Source: JAGOEX01 sp964630905
Lineage (GTDB): Bacteria > UBP6 > UBA1177
Direction of reading: 5' to 3'
Length of the DNA stretch: 64,000 nt
NCBI GenBank assembly: GCA_964630905.1
Contig: CAZVWR010000010.1
Span: forward strand, 1 to 64,000
A program made the translations under genes and the position numbers. Below the pieces are notes generated by a model. The model was not told where the DNA came from. It saw only the letters and a list, made by a program, of their open reading frames with translations, and made no database searches. Positions 1-7,723 of the stretch are shown here, piece after piece (position 1 is the first letter of the stretch; every line of letters starts with the position of its first letter).

Positions 1-199
1 AATAATCGACATATTCCTTCATCAGCCGTTGAAGATGCCGCTGATTGAACACGATGACATTGTGAATCAGTTCAGTCTTTGCAGTCAGATGTGCTCGTCT
101 GAATTCTCATCGACTTTTTTGCCGAATAGAGACTTTTCCTTGTCGGTTCTAGGCGCAGGCGCTGCCTTTGCCCTTTCAGCGGCGAAGATCCCTTCTTTT
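1..199. other. left edge, no supportable gene
   Basis: No gene can be supported here. Short open frames exist on both strands: a 63-codon plus-strand frame at 29-220 and a minus-strand frame ending at 85. Neither has a ribosome binding site or a family I recognise with confidence. The plus-strand translation begins with a Pro-Leu-Ile-Glu-His-Asp-Asp stretch that vaguely recalls small hypothetical ORFs seen beside mobile elements. That is too weak to call a remnant. The tail of this stretch runs into the promoter of the next gene. Confidence 0.3.
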
Positions 200-228
200 T
201 TGACTAAAAATTCTGTTTGATGTATAAA
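200..228 (+). promoter_or_regulatory. sigma70-type promoter for the 5'-nucleotidase-fold gene
   Basis: TTGACT at 200-205, a 17-bp spacer and TATAAA at 223-228. The predicted transcript start near 235 leaves a short leader with a GAGGTG ribosome binding site at 249-254 ahead of the ATG at 260. Confidence 0.7.
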
Positions 229-259
229 TTGCGGGCAAACTGTAATGTGAGGTGAATTC

Positions 260-1807
260 ATGAGAAATGCGTTTATTGTTTCAGTTCTGATGATAGTTGC
301 GAGCTTTCCGCTGTTTGGAGAGCCGAAGCTTCTGACAATACTTTTCACAAATGATTCACATGGTATGGCATGGTCATTTGATGAGCCGGAAAGCCCGAAG
401 ACAGGCGGCCTGGCGGCACAGAAAACACTTGTTGACAACATCAGAAATGAAGTTCAGCTCAATAACGGTGATGTCATCGTTCTAAGCTCGGGCAATGTGA
501 CAATGGGCGATCCCAGAAGCAATGTCTGTGAAAATCTGCCGATGATAATGGGAATGAATCTGATAGGTTACGACGGAATGCTTGTAGGAAGCCATGAGTT
601 TGATTTCGGAATGAAAACATTTGAGAAAATGCTCAAAGAGGCGAGATTTCCTTTTATGAGCGCCAATCTCTTTTTTAAAAACGGAAAACAGGTTGGAAAA
701 AGCTATATCGAAAAACAGCTTATCAACGGAGTGAAAGTTGCGTTCTTGGGTGTCACCACACCTGAACTTGAAAAGATATCAAACGCAGGAGTTGACGGGC
801 TTGTGACGGTGAAAGATCCGGTTGAAACTGCAAAAAAACTTGCTGAGGAACTGAAAAAAAAGAACGATTTTGTCATTGTTCTTTCAAACCTCGGATATTC
901 AGATTCCGACATCAGTTCTGACGGTTATCCAAGTGATTCAAAGCTTGCAAAGGAAGTGAAGGGGATTGACTTAATAATCGGCGGCCGGACCAAGATCCAG
1001 ATGGAAAAACCTGTGATGGTCAACAACATTCCGATAATTCAGACAGAGGGTCTTGGCAAATGGGTGGGCAGATACGATTTCTATTTTGAAGGGAAGGAAC
1101 TGGTTAAAACTGAGTTCAAACTTTATCCGGTGAATGTTAAGAAAAAAGTGGTTGAAAACGGTTCCACGACTTATGAAAACATCGGAAGAGGGCTGAAAGA
1201 AAATGATGCTATGATAAAAATGCTAAATGATTTCAACTGTGAATTTTCAACTCAAATAATCGGTGAACTTGAAAAACCGTTCTGCGGGAAAAGATCGACA
1301 GTGAGATTCAATGAAAGCGATCTTGGCAGTTTTATTGCAGATGTGATGAAAGAAAGGGCATCGACAGAAATTGCATTCATAAACGGCGGATCGTTAAGGC
1401 AGGGGCTCAACAGTGGAATAATCAACGAAATGGATGTTTACAGCGTTTTTCCGTTTGAAGATACCATCGTGACAGGTGAGCTGACAGGTAGCGAGCTTCG
1501 CGACATGATCTATATTTCAGCAGGGAAGTTCGGAGCCGGCGGATTTCTCCATTTCAGCGGAATTTCAATAAAAAGAGTTGACGGATCGGTGACAGAGATC
1601 ACAGTGAACGGCAAACCCATTGATGTAAACGGAAAATACACATTCGCCGCAAACTCATTCATCACAGGAGGAGGCGACGGTTTTGAAATGTTCAAAAAAA
1701 TCAAAGGCTTAAACAACACAGGACTAAGCGTTCCCGCCGTCATAATCGAACACATCAAAAAAGAAAAATATATTCAGCCACCCCTTGTCAAGGGAAGGAT
1801 TAAGTAA
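260..1807 (+). CDS. exported 5'-nucleotidase (UshA)-fold protein with degenerate metal site
   Basis: The 515-residue protein has a signal peptide (about residues 1-20), an N-terminal metallophosphoesterase fold and a C-terminal 5'-nucleotidase substrate domain, the UshA/YfkN layout. The C-terminal domain keeps Asn-Gly-Gly-Ser-Leu-Arg near residue 375 and a Gly-Gly-Gly-Asp-Gly loop near residue 474. In the N-terminal domain the first motif is intact (Asp32, His34). The other metal-ligand positions, compared with remembered UshA motifs, are altered: the second Asp is Asn79, the Asn of the GNHE motif is Ser111, the His of the TH motif is Asn210, and the GGHSQ ligands are Arg243 and Lys245. I infer a periplasmic protein of this fold that probably no longer hydrolyses nucleotides and may bind a nucleotide or sugar ligand. 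It appears monocistronic, with its own promoter and a GAGGTG ribosome binding site. Confidence 0.85.
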   Translation: MRNAFIVSVLMIVASFPLFGEPKLLTILFTNDSHGMAWSFDEPESPKTGGLAAQKTLVDNIRNEVQLNNGDVIVLSSGNVTMGDPRSNVCENLPMIMGMNLIGYDGMLVGSHEFDFGMKTFEKMLKEARFPFMSANLFFKNGKQVGKSYIEKQLINGVKVAFLGVTTPELEKISNAGVDGLVTVKDPVETAKKLAEELKKKNDFVIVLSNLGYSDSDISSDGYPSDSKLAKEVKGIDLIIGGRTKIQMEKPVMVNNIPIIQTEGLGKWVGRYDFYFEGKELVKTEFKLYPVNVKKKVVENGSTTYENIGRGLKENDAMIKMLNDFNCEFSTQIIGELEKPFCGKRSTVRFNESDLGSFIADVMKERASTEIAFINGGSLRQGLNSGIINEMDVYSVFPFEDTIVTGELTGSELRDMIYISAGKFGAGGFLHFSGISIKRVDGSVTEITVNGKPIDVNGKYTFAANSFITGGGDGFEMFKKIKGLNNTGLSVPAVIIEHIKKEKYIQPPLVKGRIK

Positions 1808-1876
1808 ATTGAGCAAAATCGTCAGATGCCGTCTGGCGAATTAGAAAAAGCATTTTACCACCTGTAGCAATTTTAT

Positions 1877-1904
1877 TTGACATATTAAAACACATTGTTA
1901 AAAT
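1877..1904 (+). promoter_or_regulatory. promoter of the nucleotidyltransferase/winged-helix module
   Basis: TTGACA at 1877-1882, a 16-bp spacer and TAAAAT at 1899-1904, close to consensus. It is followed by a GAGGA ribosome binding site at 1928-1932 before the ATG at 1937. The pair of genes therefore has its own start signal, separate from the upstream gene. Confidence 0.7.
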
Positions 1905-1936
1905 GATACTTGTTTTGCGTAACTTGTGAGGAATAA

Positions 1937-2545
1937 ATGACTAAAAGAGGAAAATTTGACAGAGAACGGTTGCTGGAGGCGTTAAAGCTTTTATCTGAAC
2001 GGCTCCGGCTGAATAAAGGCGGACATTACGCGCTGTTAGTGTGCGGCGGTTCTGCACTCATTGCATTGAATTACAAAGACAGAGTCACTAAAGATGTTGA
2101 TATTGTCGCTCTTATTCTGGGAGACCTGCTTTTATCTGACCCTGATCCTCTGCCTGAAGAGCTGATAAAAGCGGCACAAGAAGTTTCAACTGACATGACT
2201 CTTCCGTCTGACTGGCTCAATAACGGGCCGAGCAGGGGAGAAGGGGGGCTTTTCAGAATGGGACTGCCGGAAGGAATAGAAAAAAGGGCGAAAAAGCAGA
2301 TTTTCGGAGAAAACCTGACAGTTTTCTGGATCGACAGAATAGACCAGATCTATTTCAAGCTCTATGCTTCAATTGACAGAGGCGGATATCATGTGGATGA
2401 CCTGCTTGAATTAAAGCCCGCACCTGATGAAATGCTCGCCGCATCAAAATGGTGCATGACCCACGATGTTTCAGAAGGGTTCAGAGACATACTTATATCA
2501 TTTTTAGGAAAATTCGGATATGACACAGTTATCAGCAGACTTTAA
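1937..2545 (+). CDS. nucleotidyltransferase-like protein (DUF6036/AbiEii-like)
   Basis: A 202-residue cytoplasmic protein with the front half of a minimal nucleotidyltransferase fold. A Cys-Gly-Gly-Ser motif lies near residue 36, followed about 17 residues later by an Asp-Val-Asp pair (Lys-Asp-Val-Asp near residue 54), the usual metal-binding acidic pair. The rest resembles DUF6036 proteins, including an Asp-Trp-Leu-Asn segment near residue 92. Relatives include the AbiEii toxin and other nucleotidyltransferases of toxin-antitoxin systems. The stop lies 26 nt inside the downstream gene, so the two are almost certainly translated together. Substrate and role are unknown; an RNA- or protein-modifying toxin is one possibility, not shown by the sequence. 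Confidence 0.75.
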   Translation: MTKRGKFDRERLLEALKLLSERLRLNKGGHYALLVCGGSALIALNYKDRVTKDVDIVALILGDLLLSDPDPLPEELIKAAQEVSTDMTLPSDWLNNGPSRGEGGLFRMGLPEGIEKRAKKQIFGENLTVFWIDRIDQIYFKLYASIDRGGYHVDDLLELKPAPDEMLAASKWCMTHDVSEGFRDILISFLGKFGYDTVISRL

Positions 2546-3551
2546 AAATAACTTCAACGAGGCACTCCTTAAGCTTCTCTGGAGTCACTGGAGTGCTCTC
2601 GGAGTTGCCGGATACGGCGGAAAAGTCAGACAGATGCTTGACCCTGAAGCATTGATCTTAATTACCGCATCTGTCGCAAGATTTGACCCGAGACTGTTTG
2701 ATGCAATGATCGAATGGATGATGGAAAACGAGCGGTTGATCAATATCAGCCGTATGCAGACCTTACTGGAAAGAGAATCATTCCAGTGTGAAAATGTTAT
2801 TGCGGCAGTTGCAGGAATTATCAGTGAAAAGGGAAACAGAACAAAATGGAAAAAGATCTCTTCAAAAAGCAATGTGACAGAGATTCGTCCGCTCTTTAAC
2901 GGCAACTCCGGTTCATTTTACGGGAAGGGGACAGACCCGGTATTCAGTGAATATGGATTTGAAAGACCTGAATTCCGCAAAAGAGGCATTTTAACACCGT
3001 TCTCAGTCAAGGACCCGGCAACGCTGGTGTTAAGACTGAGGGCATTTTTCGGAGTGAATGCCAGAAGTGAGATAACAGCATATCTTTTAAATAATCAGCA
3101 TGGTGTTGCAAGAGACATTGCATTATCTAATTATTACTTTTTAAGGACAGTTCAGGATGCTTTGTCTGAAATGACCGCTTCAGGCGTTCTTATCGCCAAA
3201 ACTGTTCCCGGAAAGAAAAGAGAGATACGGTATTCACTTGCAGGGAACGAACTTGCTAAAATGTTTTCTTATGAAAGACCGGAGCAAGGTGAGTTTATCT
3301 GCTTTGGAGCCATGTATTCGGCACTTGAAAAGGTTTTTATATTAATTAATTTAGAAGAGTTTGCTAAATATTCAGACATGTTACTGAATTCAGAGTTACG
3401 GAAGCTCTACAGAGATCAACTGAAAGATAAGCTGAATCGCTCAGGAATTGAAATTTCATTCCCTGACGGAGCAAATTTTCCTCAAACTCAATATAGCAAA
3501 CCTTTTTTCACGGCTATTCTGAATTTGTTGGAAGCTCACCTCTTATTTTGA
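2520..3551 (+). CDS. helical protein with internal winged-helix domain, partner of the nucleotidyltransferase
   Basis: A 343-residue protein starting 26 nt before the upstream stop, with an AGGA ribosome binding site inside that gene. Residues about 15-100 look all-helical and begin with a Trp-Ser-His-Trp-Ser-Ala-Leu-Gly-Val segment. I recall this segment in conserved hypothetical proteins that pair with DUF6036 nucleotidyltransferases. Residues about 180-255 look like a winged helix-turn-helix (an ArsR/MarR-like pattern with a recognition helix, then a basic Pro-Gly-Lys-Lys-Arg wing). No signal peptide or membrane segment is visible. By analogy with AbiEi (a winged-helix antitoxin and autoregulator), it may restrain or regulate its partner, but gene order and length differ. 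Function unproven. Confidence 0.65.
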   Translation: MTQLSADFKNNFNEALLKLLWSHWSALGVAGYGGKVRQMLDPEALILITASVARFDPRLFDAMIEWMMENERLINISRMQTLLERESFQCENVIAAVAGIISEKGNRTKWKKISSKSNVTEIRPLFNGNSGSFYGKGTDPVFSEYGFERPEFRKRGILTPFSVKDPATLVLRLRAFFGVNARSEITAYLLNNQHGVARDIALSNYYFLRTVQDALSEMTASGVLIAKTVPGKKREIRYSLAGNELAKMFSYERPEQGEFICFGAMYSALEKVFILINLEEFAKYSDMLLNSELRKLYRDQLKDKLNRSGIEISFPDGANFPQTQYSKPFFTAILNLLEAHLLF

Positions 3552-3612
3552 CTCTCTTCCCCCTTTCAAGTATAAATAACAGTTTTGTTGATTTGTGTGA
3601 TACGGGGATAAA

Positions 3613-4524
3613 TTGGACTTCTATCTTGCTCCGCTTGCGGAAATAACTTCAAAGGAATTCAGGGCGCTTTGTTATGAGGGCGGTGCTGACATTTGTTACA
3701 GTGAGATGATAAGTGCGAAAGCTGTGACGCTTAAAAACAGGAAAACGCTGACTCTTTCCGAGCTTGAAAGCGGTGAAAAAAAAACATATCTTCAGTTTTT
3801 CGGATATGATCCTGACACAATGAAACAGGCGGTGGAGATGATCCTTTCAAAAGTGACCCCTTTCGGAATCGATATAAACGCAGGATGCCCTGTGAGAAAA
3901 GTGATAGCAAACAGGTCGGGAAGTGCACTGATGGCAGAACCGAAACGGCTTGGCGAAATAGTTAAAGCTGTGAGGTCTGTAACTGATCTTCCCCTTTCTG
4001 TAAAGATCAGAAAAGGGTTTAAAACTCCGAACTATCTTGAATGTGCAAAAGTAATTCAGGATAACGGTGCTGATCTTCTGATCGTTCATCCGAGACTGCA
4101 ACCCGAAATGTTTTCAGGTACTTGTGACCACAAAGTTACGATCGAACTTGCGGATATTATGAAAATTCCGGTGATCCATTCAGGCGATATAAAAAAACCT
4201 GAAGATCTTGAAAAATTCAAAGGGACGAATATCTCAGGGATCATGGTCGGAAGAGGCGTTCTCGGAGTTCCGTGGGTTTTTGATCAGCTCAAAGGCACAT
4301 TTGTCAGCGAAGAAAGAAAAAAAGAGATGATCGAAAAACATTTCAGATACTACATTTCACTCGGCAACAGCAAGTTCGCTCACACGATGATAAGACGGCA
4401 CGGCTCATGGTACTCGACCGGAATGAACGGAAGTCCCGATTTCAGGAACAGGATCTTCGCCAGATCCACAAAGATAGAAGAGGCAATTGAAATGGTAAGG
4501 GATTTTTTCAGGATAAATATATGA
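3613..4524 (+). CDS. dus: tRNA-dihydrouridine synthase
   Basis: An FMN-dependent enzyme that reduces uridine to dihydrouridine in tRNA loops, 303 residues, the usual size. The TIM barrel opens with Leu-Ala-Pro-Leu-Ala-Glu. The catalytic Cys lies in Asn-Ala-Gly-Cys-Pro-Val near residue 96. Lys-Ile-Arg-Lys-Gly follows, then a Val-His-Pro-Arg motif and the phosphate-binding Gly-Asp-Ile and Gly-Arg-Gly loops near residues 191 and 214. Overall it is closest to the DusB type. The start is TTG at 3613, five bases after a GGGGA ribosome binding site, because no better ATG keeps the conserved N-terminus. It is the first gene of an overlapping run that continues through a regulator and a ThiE-like enzyme. 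Confidence 0.93.
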   Translation: MDFYLAPLAEITSKEFRALCYEGGADICYSEMISAKAVTLKNRKTLTLSELESGEKKTYLQFFGYDPDTMKQAVEMILSKVTPFGIDINAGCPVRKVIANRSGSALMAEPKRLGEIVKAVRSVTDLPLSVKIRKGFKTPNYLECAKVIQDNGADLLIVHPRLQPEMFSGTCDHKVTIELADIMKIPVIHSGDIKKPEDLEKFKGTNISGIMVGRGVLGVPWVFDQLKGTFVSEERKKEMIEKHFRYYISLGNSKFAHTMIRRHGSWYSTGMNGSPDFRNRIFARSTKIEEAIEMVRDFFRINI

Positions 4525-5255
4525 AAAGAATAGTCGGACAGAGCGAAACTGCAAAAAAAATGAGGCGGTTCCTTCAGTATGCAACAAAAAAGGGGAATTA
4601 TCTTATCGGCGGCGAATCGGGGACCGGCAAAGAATTTCTCGCCGCACAGATGATAGAGAAGCTTTTTGAACATGAGAACCGGGACCTGATCGTAAAAATA
4701 AAAAAAGTGGAAGACCTCAACAGGGAAGGGAAGATCTACATAACTGATAAAAGGGAGATCTTTGATGCAGTCTCAAAAGTGGTTTCATCTTCAATCTGGA
4801 TCGAACCTCTCAGGGAGCGTCAGATAGACATAGCTGAACTTACCGAATATTTCATCACCGAAGCAAAAGTATCTTCAGACAGATGGTACACACCTAAATC
4901 AATGAAGCTGCTTGTTGATTACTGGTGGCCGTACAACATCCGCGAACTGAAAAGAGTTGTCACGACAGAAGATGGTTACAAACTTCTTCCGTATGCCAAC
5001 ATGAAAAAAATACTTTCAAACTACAGTGCAACAGAGATCGTTTCGATAAAGATCGAGAGTTTCTGGGGCGAACTCGGTGAAAATGTTAATCCCGGTAAAT
5101 TTTACCAGCTTTTTATCGATTCAATAGAAAGGGCTTTCATAAAGTCTGCCCTTAAACAGTGCGGCGGATCTGTCACAAAGACATCTCAACTGCTTAAGAT
5201 CCACAGGAACACCCTTGCCCAGAAAATGAAAAAGTTCAGGATAAAAAATGTTTAA
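4521..5255 (+). CDS. shortened NtrC-family regulator (partial AAA+ and Fis-type HTH)
   Basis: A 244-residue protein overlapping dus by the ATGA quartet at 4521-4524. It has a Walker A motif (Gly-Glu-Ser-Gly-Thr-Gly-Lys-Glu, near residue 31), the C-terminal part of a sigma54-activator AAA+ domain (an Arg-Glu-Arg stretch and the Trp-Pro-Tyr-Asn-Ile-Arg-Glu-Leu signature near residue 135) and a Fis-type helix-turn-helix at about 200-240. The middle of the AAA+ domain is shortened by about 80 residues: I find no GAFTGA loop that contacts sigma54 and no normal Walker B Asp-Glu. There is no receiver domain. It can probably bind DNA but is unlikely to activate sigma54 polymerase in the usual way. 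A repressor or architectural role is inferred. The reading frame is intact. Confidence 0.75.
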   Translation: MKRIVGQSETAKKMRRFLQYATKKGNYLIGGESGTGKEFLAAQMIEKLFEHENRDLIVKIKKVEDLNREGKIYITDKREIFDAVSKVVSSSIWIEPLRERQIDIAELTEYFITEAKVSSDRWYTPKSMKLLVDYWWPYNIRELKRVVTTEDGYKLLPYANMKKILSNYSATEIVSIKIESFWGELGENVNPGKFYQLFIDSIERAFIKSALKQCGGSVTKTSQLLKIHRNTLAQKMKKFRIKNV

Positions 5256-5838
5256 AAACATATATCCGATTGTAAATATTAATAATATCTGCGGTTTTGA
5301 TGAGAGTTTCGTTGTCAGATGTCTTAATGCGCACCCTGAATATCTACAGATCAGAATGAAAGAAGCTGAAGTTGATGAAATATGCCGTGTTGCCAAAAAA
5401 ACGGTCTGGTTGAGAAATCATCTAAATTCAAAGACTAAAATAATCGTCAACGATTCAGTTGATGCCGCTGTTTTTTCAGGAGCTGACGGGGTGCATCTGG
5501 GCCAGACAGACGATATTCTTTACGGATTGAAACACAAACTCAATGGATTTACTGTCGGTTATTCAACGCACACCCTTGCCGAAGTTGTCAAAGCTAACGA
5601 TCTGCCTGTAGATTATATAGGATTCGGGCCGGTCTTTAAAACAGTTACAAAAACCCAAAACTATACTGAAGTATTTGAATTTGTTAGTGAAGTTGTGAAA
5701 ATGTCAGTGCATCCCGTTGTTTTTATCGGTGGAATAAATAAAAGAAATATTGAATCTCTGCCAAGTGGTGATAGAATCTTTTACGCTATGGTTTCCGCTC
5801 TTGATGAAGTGCTCAACGGGGTTGATAATGCAGAATAA
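5248..5838 (+). CDS. thiE: thiamine-phosphate synthase-like protein (ThiE/TenI family)
   Basis: A 196-residue TIM-barrel protein overlapping the upstream gene by 8 nt. ThiE joins the thiazole and pyrimidine halves of thiamine. The family motifs are in order: Gln-Ile-Arg-Met-Lys (phosphate end), Val-Asn-Asp, Ala-Asp-Gly-Val-His-Leu-Gly-Gln, a Tyr-Ser-Thr-His motif, Gly-Pro-Val-Phe-Lys-Thr-Val-Thr-Lys, and Ile-Gly-Gly-Ile. The Thr-x-Thr-Lys and Asn-Asp motifs favour true ThiE over the TenI tautomerase, though the two are hard to separate by eye. It is slightly shorter than typical ThiE (about 210). No other thiamine genes are present in the window, so salvage is as likely as full synthesis. Confidence 0.8.
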   Translation: MFKNIYPIVNINNICGFDESFVVRCLNAHPEYLQIRMKEAEVDEICRVAKKTVWLRNHLNSKTKIIVNDSVDAAVFSGADGVHLGQTDDILYGLKHKLNGFTVGYSTHTLAEVVKANDLPVDYIGFGPVFKTVTKTQNYTEVFEFVSEVVKMSVHPVVFIGGINKRNIESLPSGDRIFYAMVSALDEVLNGVDNAE

Positions 5839-6946
5839 CATAACGATAGTTGTTGTTGATGATGCACTGCAGTGCAGAAAACATCTGGAAAAGATACTGA
5901 CTGATGAAGGTTATGCTGTCATTCTTGCAGAAAACGGGATGGAACTTGAAGAGATTCTTAAAAAAAACAAACCCAGTCTCATACTTCTTGACATAATAAT
6001 GCCGGGGATGAACGGTTTTGAAGTCATGGAACGGGTAATATCGGCAAACTGTCCGATGGGAGTTCCGGTTATTTTTCTTACCGGCAACGACGATAATGTT
6101 TCAAAGATCAAGGCTTTTGATCTTGGTGCAGTTGACTATATTATTAAACCGTTCAATCCTGCTGAGGTGAGAGCGAGGGTCAATGTACATCTGAGGAATG
6201 CCATTCAGACAAATGCGATAATTCAAAGTCAGGCGTATAAGCTCCGTCAGATAACTGAAGCAAGGGAATCTATACTTGTAAAACCTGAAGATCTGCCTCA
6301 AGCCGCATTTTCGGTATATCATTCAGCGGTTCTTGAAGCCGGAGGAGATTTTTATGATGTCCTGAACACATCAGGGAAAAGATTTGTATATTTTCTTGCC
6401 GATCTTAGCGGACATGACATTGCCGCAAGTTATATGGTTCCTGCCATAAAAGCACTGATCAAGCAGAATTCAATTCCCATATATTCTGTTGACGAAACAC
6501 TTTCAATGATGAATCAGGTTCTTCTTGAAATAATGGGCGAGGAGAAATATCTGACCGGTTTTTATCTGGCTGTTGACCGGATGCTTGGTAAGATGTCATG
6601 GTCGGGTGCAGCACACCCTCCGGCGGTTTTTGTCCCTGCAGACGGCAGTTATCCGGAATTTCTCAAAAGTGAAGGTGATGTGATCGGAATGTTCAAGGAG
6701 GCAAAATATTACTCCAGCGAAAAAAAGGTTAAAAAAGGGGACAGAATATATATGTTTACGGATGGACTTCTTGAAAGCGGAAACAATCCTTCTGTCTGGA
6801 CCCACAGAAGAAATGAAATACTGAACGCTGTTGCATCAGTTTCATCATCTTCTCTGGATCAGGCCGCAACAGATCTTTTTAAAAAACTGGTTCCTGACAA
6901 CGAAAAGCTTGAAGATGATGTAATTGTTCTTGTTACAGAAATCTGA
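5828..6946 (+). CDS. response regulator with SpoIIE-type PP2C phosphatase output
   Basis: A 372-residue protein taken from the ATG at 5828, 11 nt inside the upstream gene and just after a GGGG-TTG Shine-Dalgarno-like run. A longer in-frame start at 5750 would add 26 residues with no receiver homology. Residues about 5-120 are a receiver domain: acidic Asp-Asp near the start, the phospho-acceptor Asp in Leu-Leu-Asp-Ile-Ile-Met-Pro near residue 54, and the Lys-Pro pair near residue 104. Residues about 165-370 are a PP2C/SpoIIE Ser/Thr phosphatase (Gly-Gly-Asp-Phe-Tyr-Asp, Ala-Asp-Leu-Ser-Gly-His, Thr-Asp-Gly-Leu, and a final Asp-Asp). Such RsbU/HsbR-like proteins usually dephosphorylate an anti-sigma-factor antagonist. 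No partner kinase or antagonist lies nearby. Confidence 0.92.
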   Translation: MQNNITIVVVDDALQCRKHLEKILTDEGYAVILAENGMELEEILKKNKPSLILLDIIMPGMNGFEVMERVISANCPMGVPVIFLTGNDDNVSKIKAFDLGAVDYIIKPFNPAEVRARVNVHLRNAIQTNAIIQSQAYKLRQITEARESILVKPEDLPQAAFSVYHSAVLEAGGDFYDVLNTSGKRFVYFLADLSGHDIAASYMVPAIKALIKQNSIPIYSVDETLSMMNQVLLEIMGEEKYLTGFYLAVDRMLGKMSWSGAAHPPAVFVPADGSYPEFLKSEGDVIGMFKEAKYYSSEKKVKKGDRIYMFTDGLLESGNNPSVWTHRRNEILNAVASVSSSSLDQAATDLFKKLVPDNEKLEDDVIVLVTEI

Positions 6947-7723
6947 TCAGAAACAGTTCGAATAACCGCCTTTACAGTGACATTCAGCCATGCAGGAGCT
7001 TATCAGGACAGTGCCGTTGACATAACAGCAGTTGAAAGAAGTGTCAGTCGGATAACAGCCGCATTCGTTGTCGGGTGTTATTTCAAGAATGTCATCATCA
7101 TTTGAATCTATTATATTGCTATCGTCAGTTGTCATATCATCATCAGAAAGATTTTCAACGACATCTTCATCAATAATTTCATCAGAGACAGGATCATCAT
7201 CTGAAACCGGTTGATCAATTGACCCGCAGACACCGGACACATAGCTTGAACAGATTTTACCTGAAGAGTGAATACCGTAGCAGTTCGCAAAGCAGGCGTT
7301 GAACACAGAAATGTTGCCGTTGCAACATACCGGAGCATATTCAGGGTCGGTTCCGCATGAACAGTTTTCGTTTGTGAAATTCTCATCGAAAGGATATCCG
7401 TTAAGAGAAGAAGTGTCTTCATCGCTCACTTCGTCTGTTCCTGTGTTTCCGCTGTTTCCTGAATCACCGCTGTTTCCTGTGTTTCCTGAATCACCGCTGT
7501 TTCCAGTGTTGCCTGTATCGCTCATTTCTCCAGTATTTCCGGTGTTGCCTGTGTCGCCTTCATCGTAATTACTTTCTTTATTTTCTTCATCTGAAAGCTC
7601 TTCAGGAAGATAGTCTTCTCCATTGGTACCGCTTTTTTCACTGTCGCCGAGATTTATGAATGTGCTGCAGGATGGGAGAATAAACATCAGAAGTGCTGTG
7701 ATAAAAAGAAACAGTTTATTCAT
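6947..7723 (-). CDS. lipoprotein with Gly-Asn/Asp-Thr/Ser-Gly repeats and Kazal-like Cys-rich segments
   Basis: A 258-residue surface or periplasmic lipoprotein. It has a signal peptide with lipobox ending Leu-Pro-Ser-Cys19, an acidic linker, a low-complexity repeat of Gly-Asn-Thr-Gly, Gly-Asn-Ser-Gly and Gly-Asp-Ser-Gly units (about residues 55-98), then two Cys-rich modules (about 118-170 and 216-258) separated by an acidic Asp/Glu linker. The first module (Cys-Ser-Cys-Gly-x-Asp-Pro-Glu-Tyr-x-Pro-Val-Cys, then a Cys-x3-Cys) resembles a Kazal-type fold; that is a pattern match only. It is the last gene of the sigma/anti-sigma operon, overlapping the anti-sigma gene by 8 nt, so it may be a target or accessory of that system. 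Its stop abuts the convergent phosphatase gene in a TGATCA palindrome. Confidence 0.75.
   Translation of the reverse strand: MNKLFLFITALLMFILPSCSTFINLGDSEKSGTNGEDYLPEELSDEENKESNYDEGDTGNTGNTGEMSDTGNTGNSGDSGNTGNSGDSGNSGNTGTDEVSDEDTSSLNGYPFDENFTNENCSCGTDPEYAPVCCNGNISVFNACFANCYGIHSSGKICSSYVSGVCGSIDQPVSDDDPVSDEIIDEDVVENLSDDDMTTDDSNIIDSNDDDILEITPDNECGCYPTDTSFNCCYVNGTVLISSCMAECHCKGGYSNCF
7431..7562 (-). repeat. coding tandem repeat (Gly-Asn/Asp-Thr/Ser-Gly units)
   Basis: About 130 bp of imperfect 9- and 15-bp units encoding the repeat stretch of the lipoprotein at 6947-7723. The unit is the same kind as in the longer repeat at 24924-25179, so the two loci share a motif that could recombine or change length by slippage. 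Confidence 0.8.

Noticed and set aside
29..220. 63-codon plus-strand ORF at the left edge
   Set aside because: No ribosome binding site and no firm family; its end overlaps a strong promoter. A mobile-element remnant was considered but resemblance is too vague.
1820..1838. Inverted repeat CGTCAGA-TGCCG-TCTGGCG after the 5'-nucleotidase-fold gene
   Set aside because: Stem of seven pairs with one G-T and no following T run, so not supportable as an intrinsic terminator.
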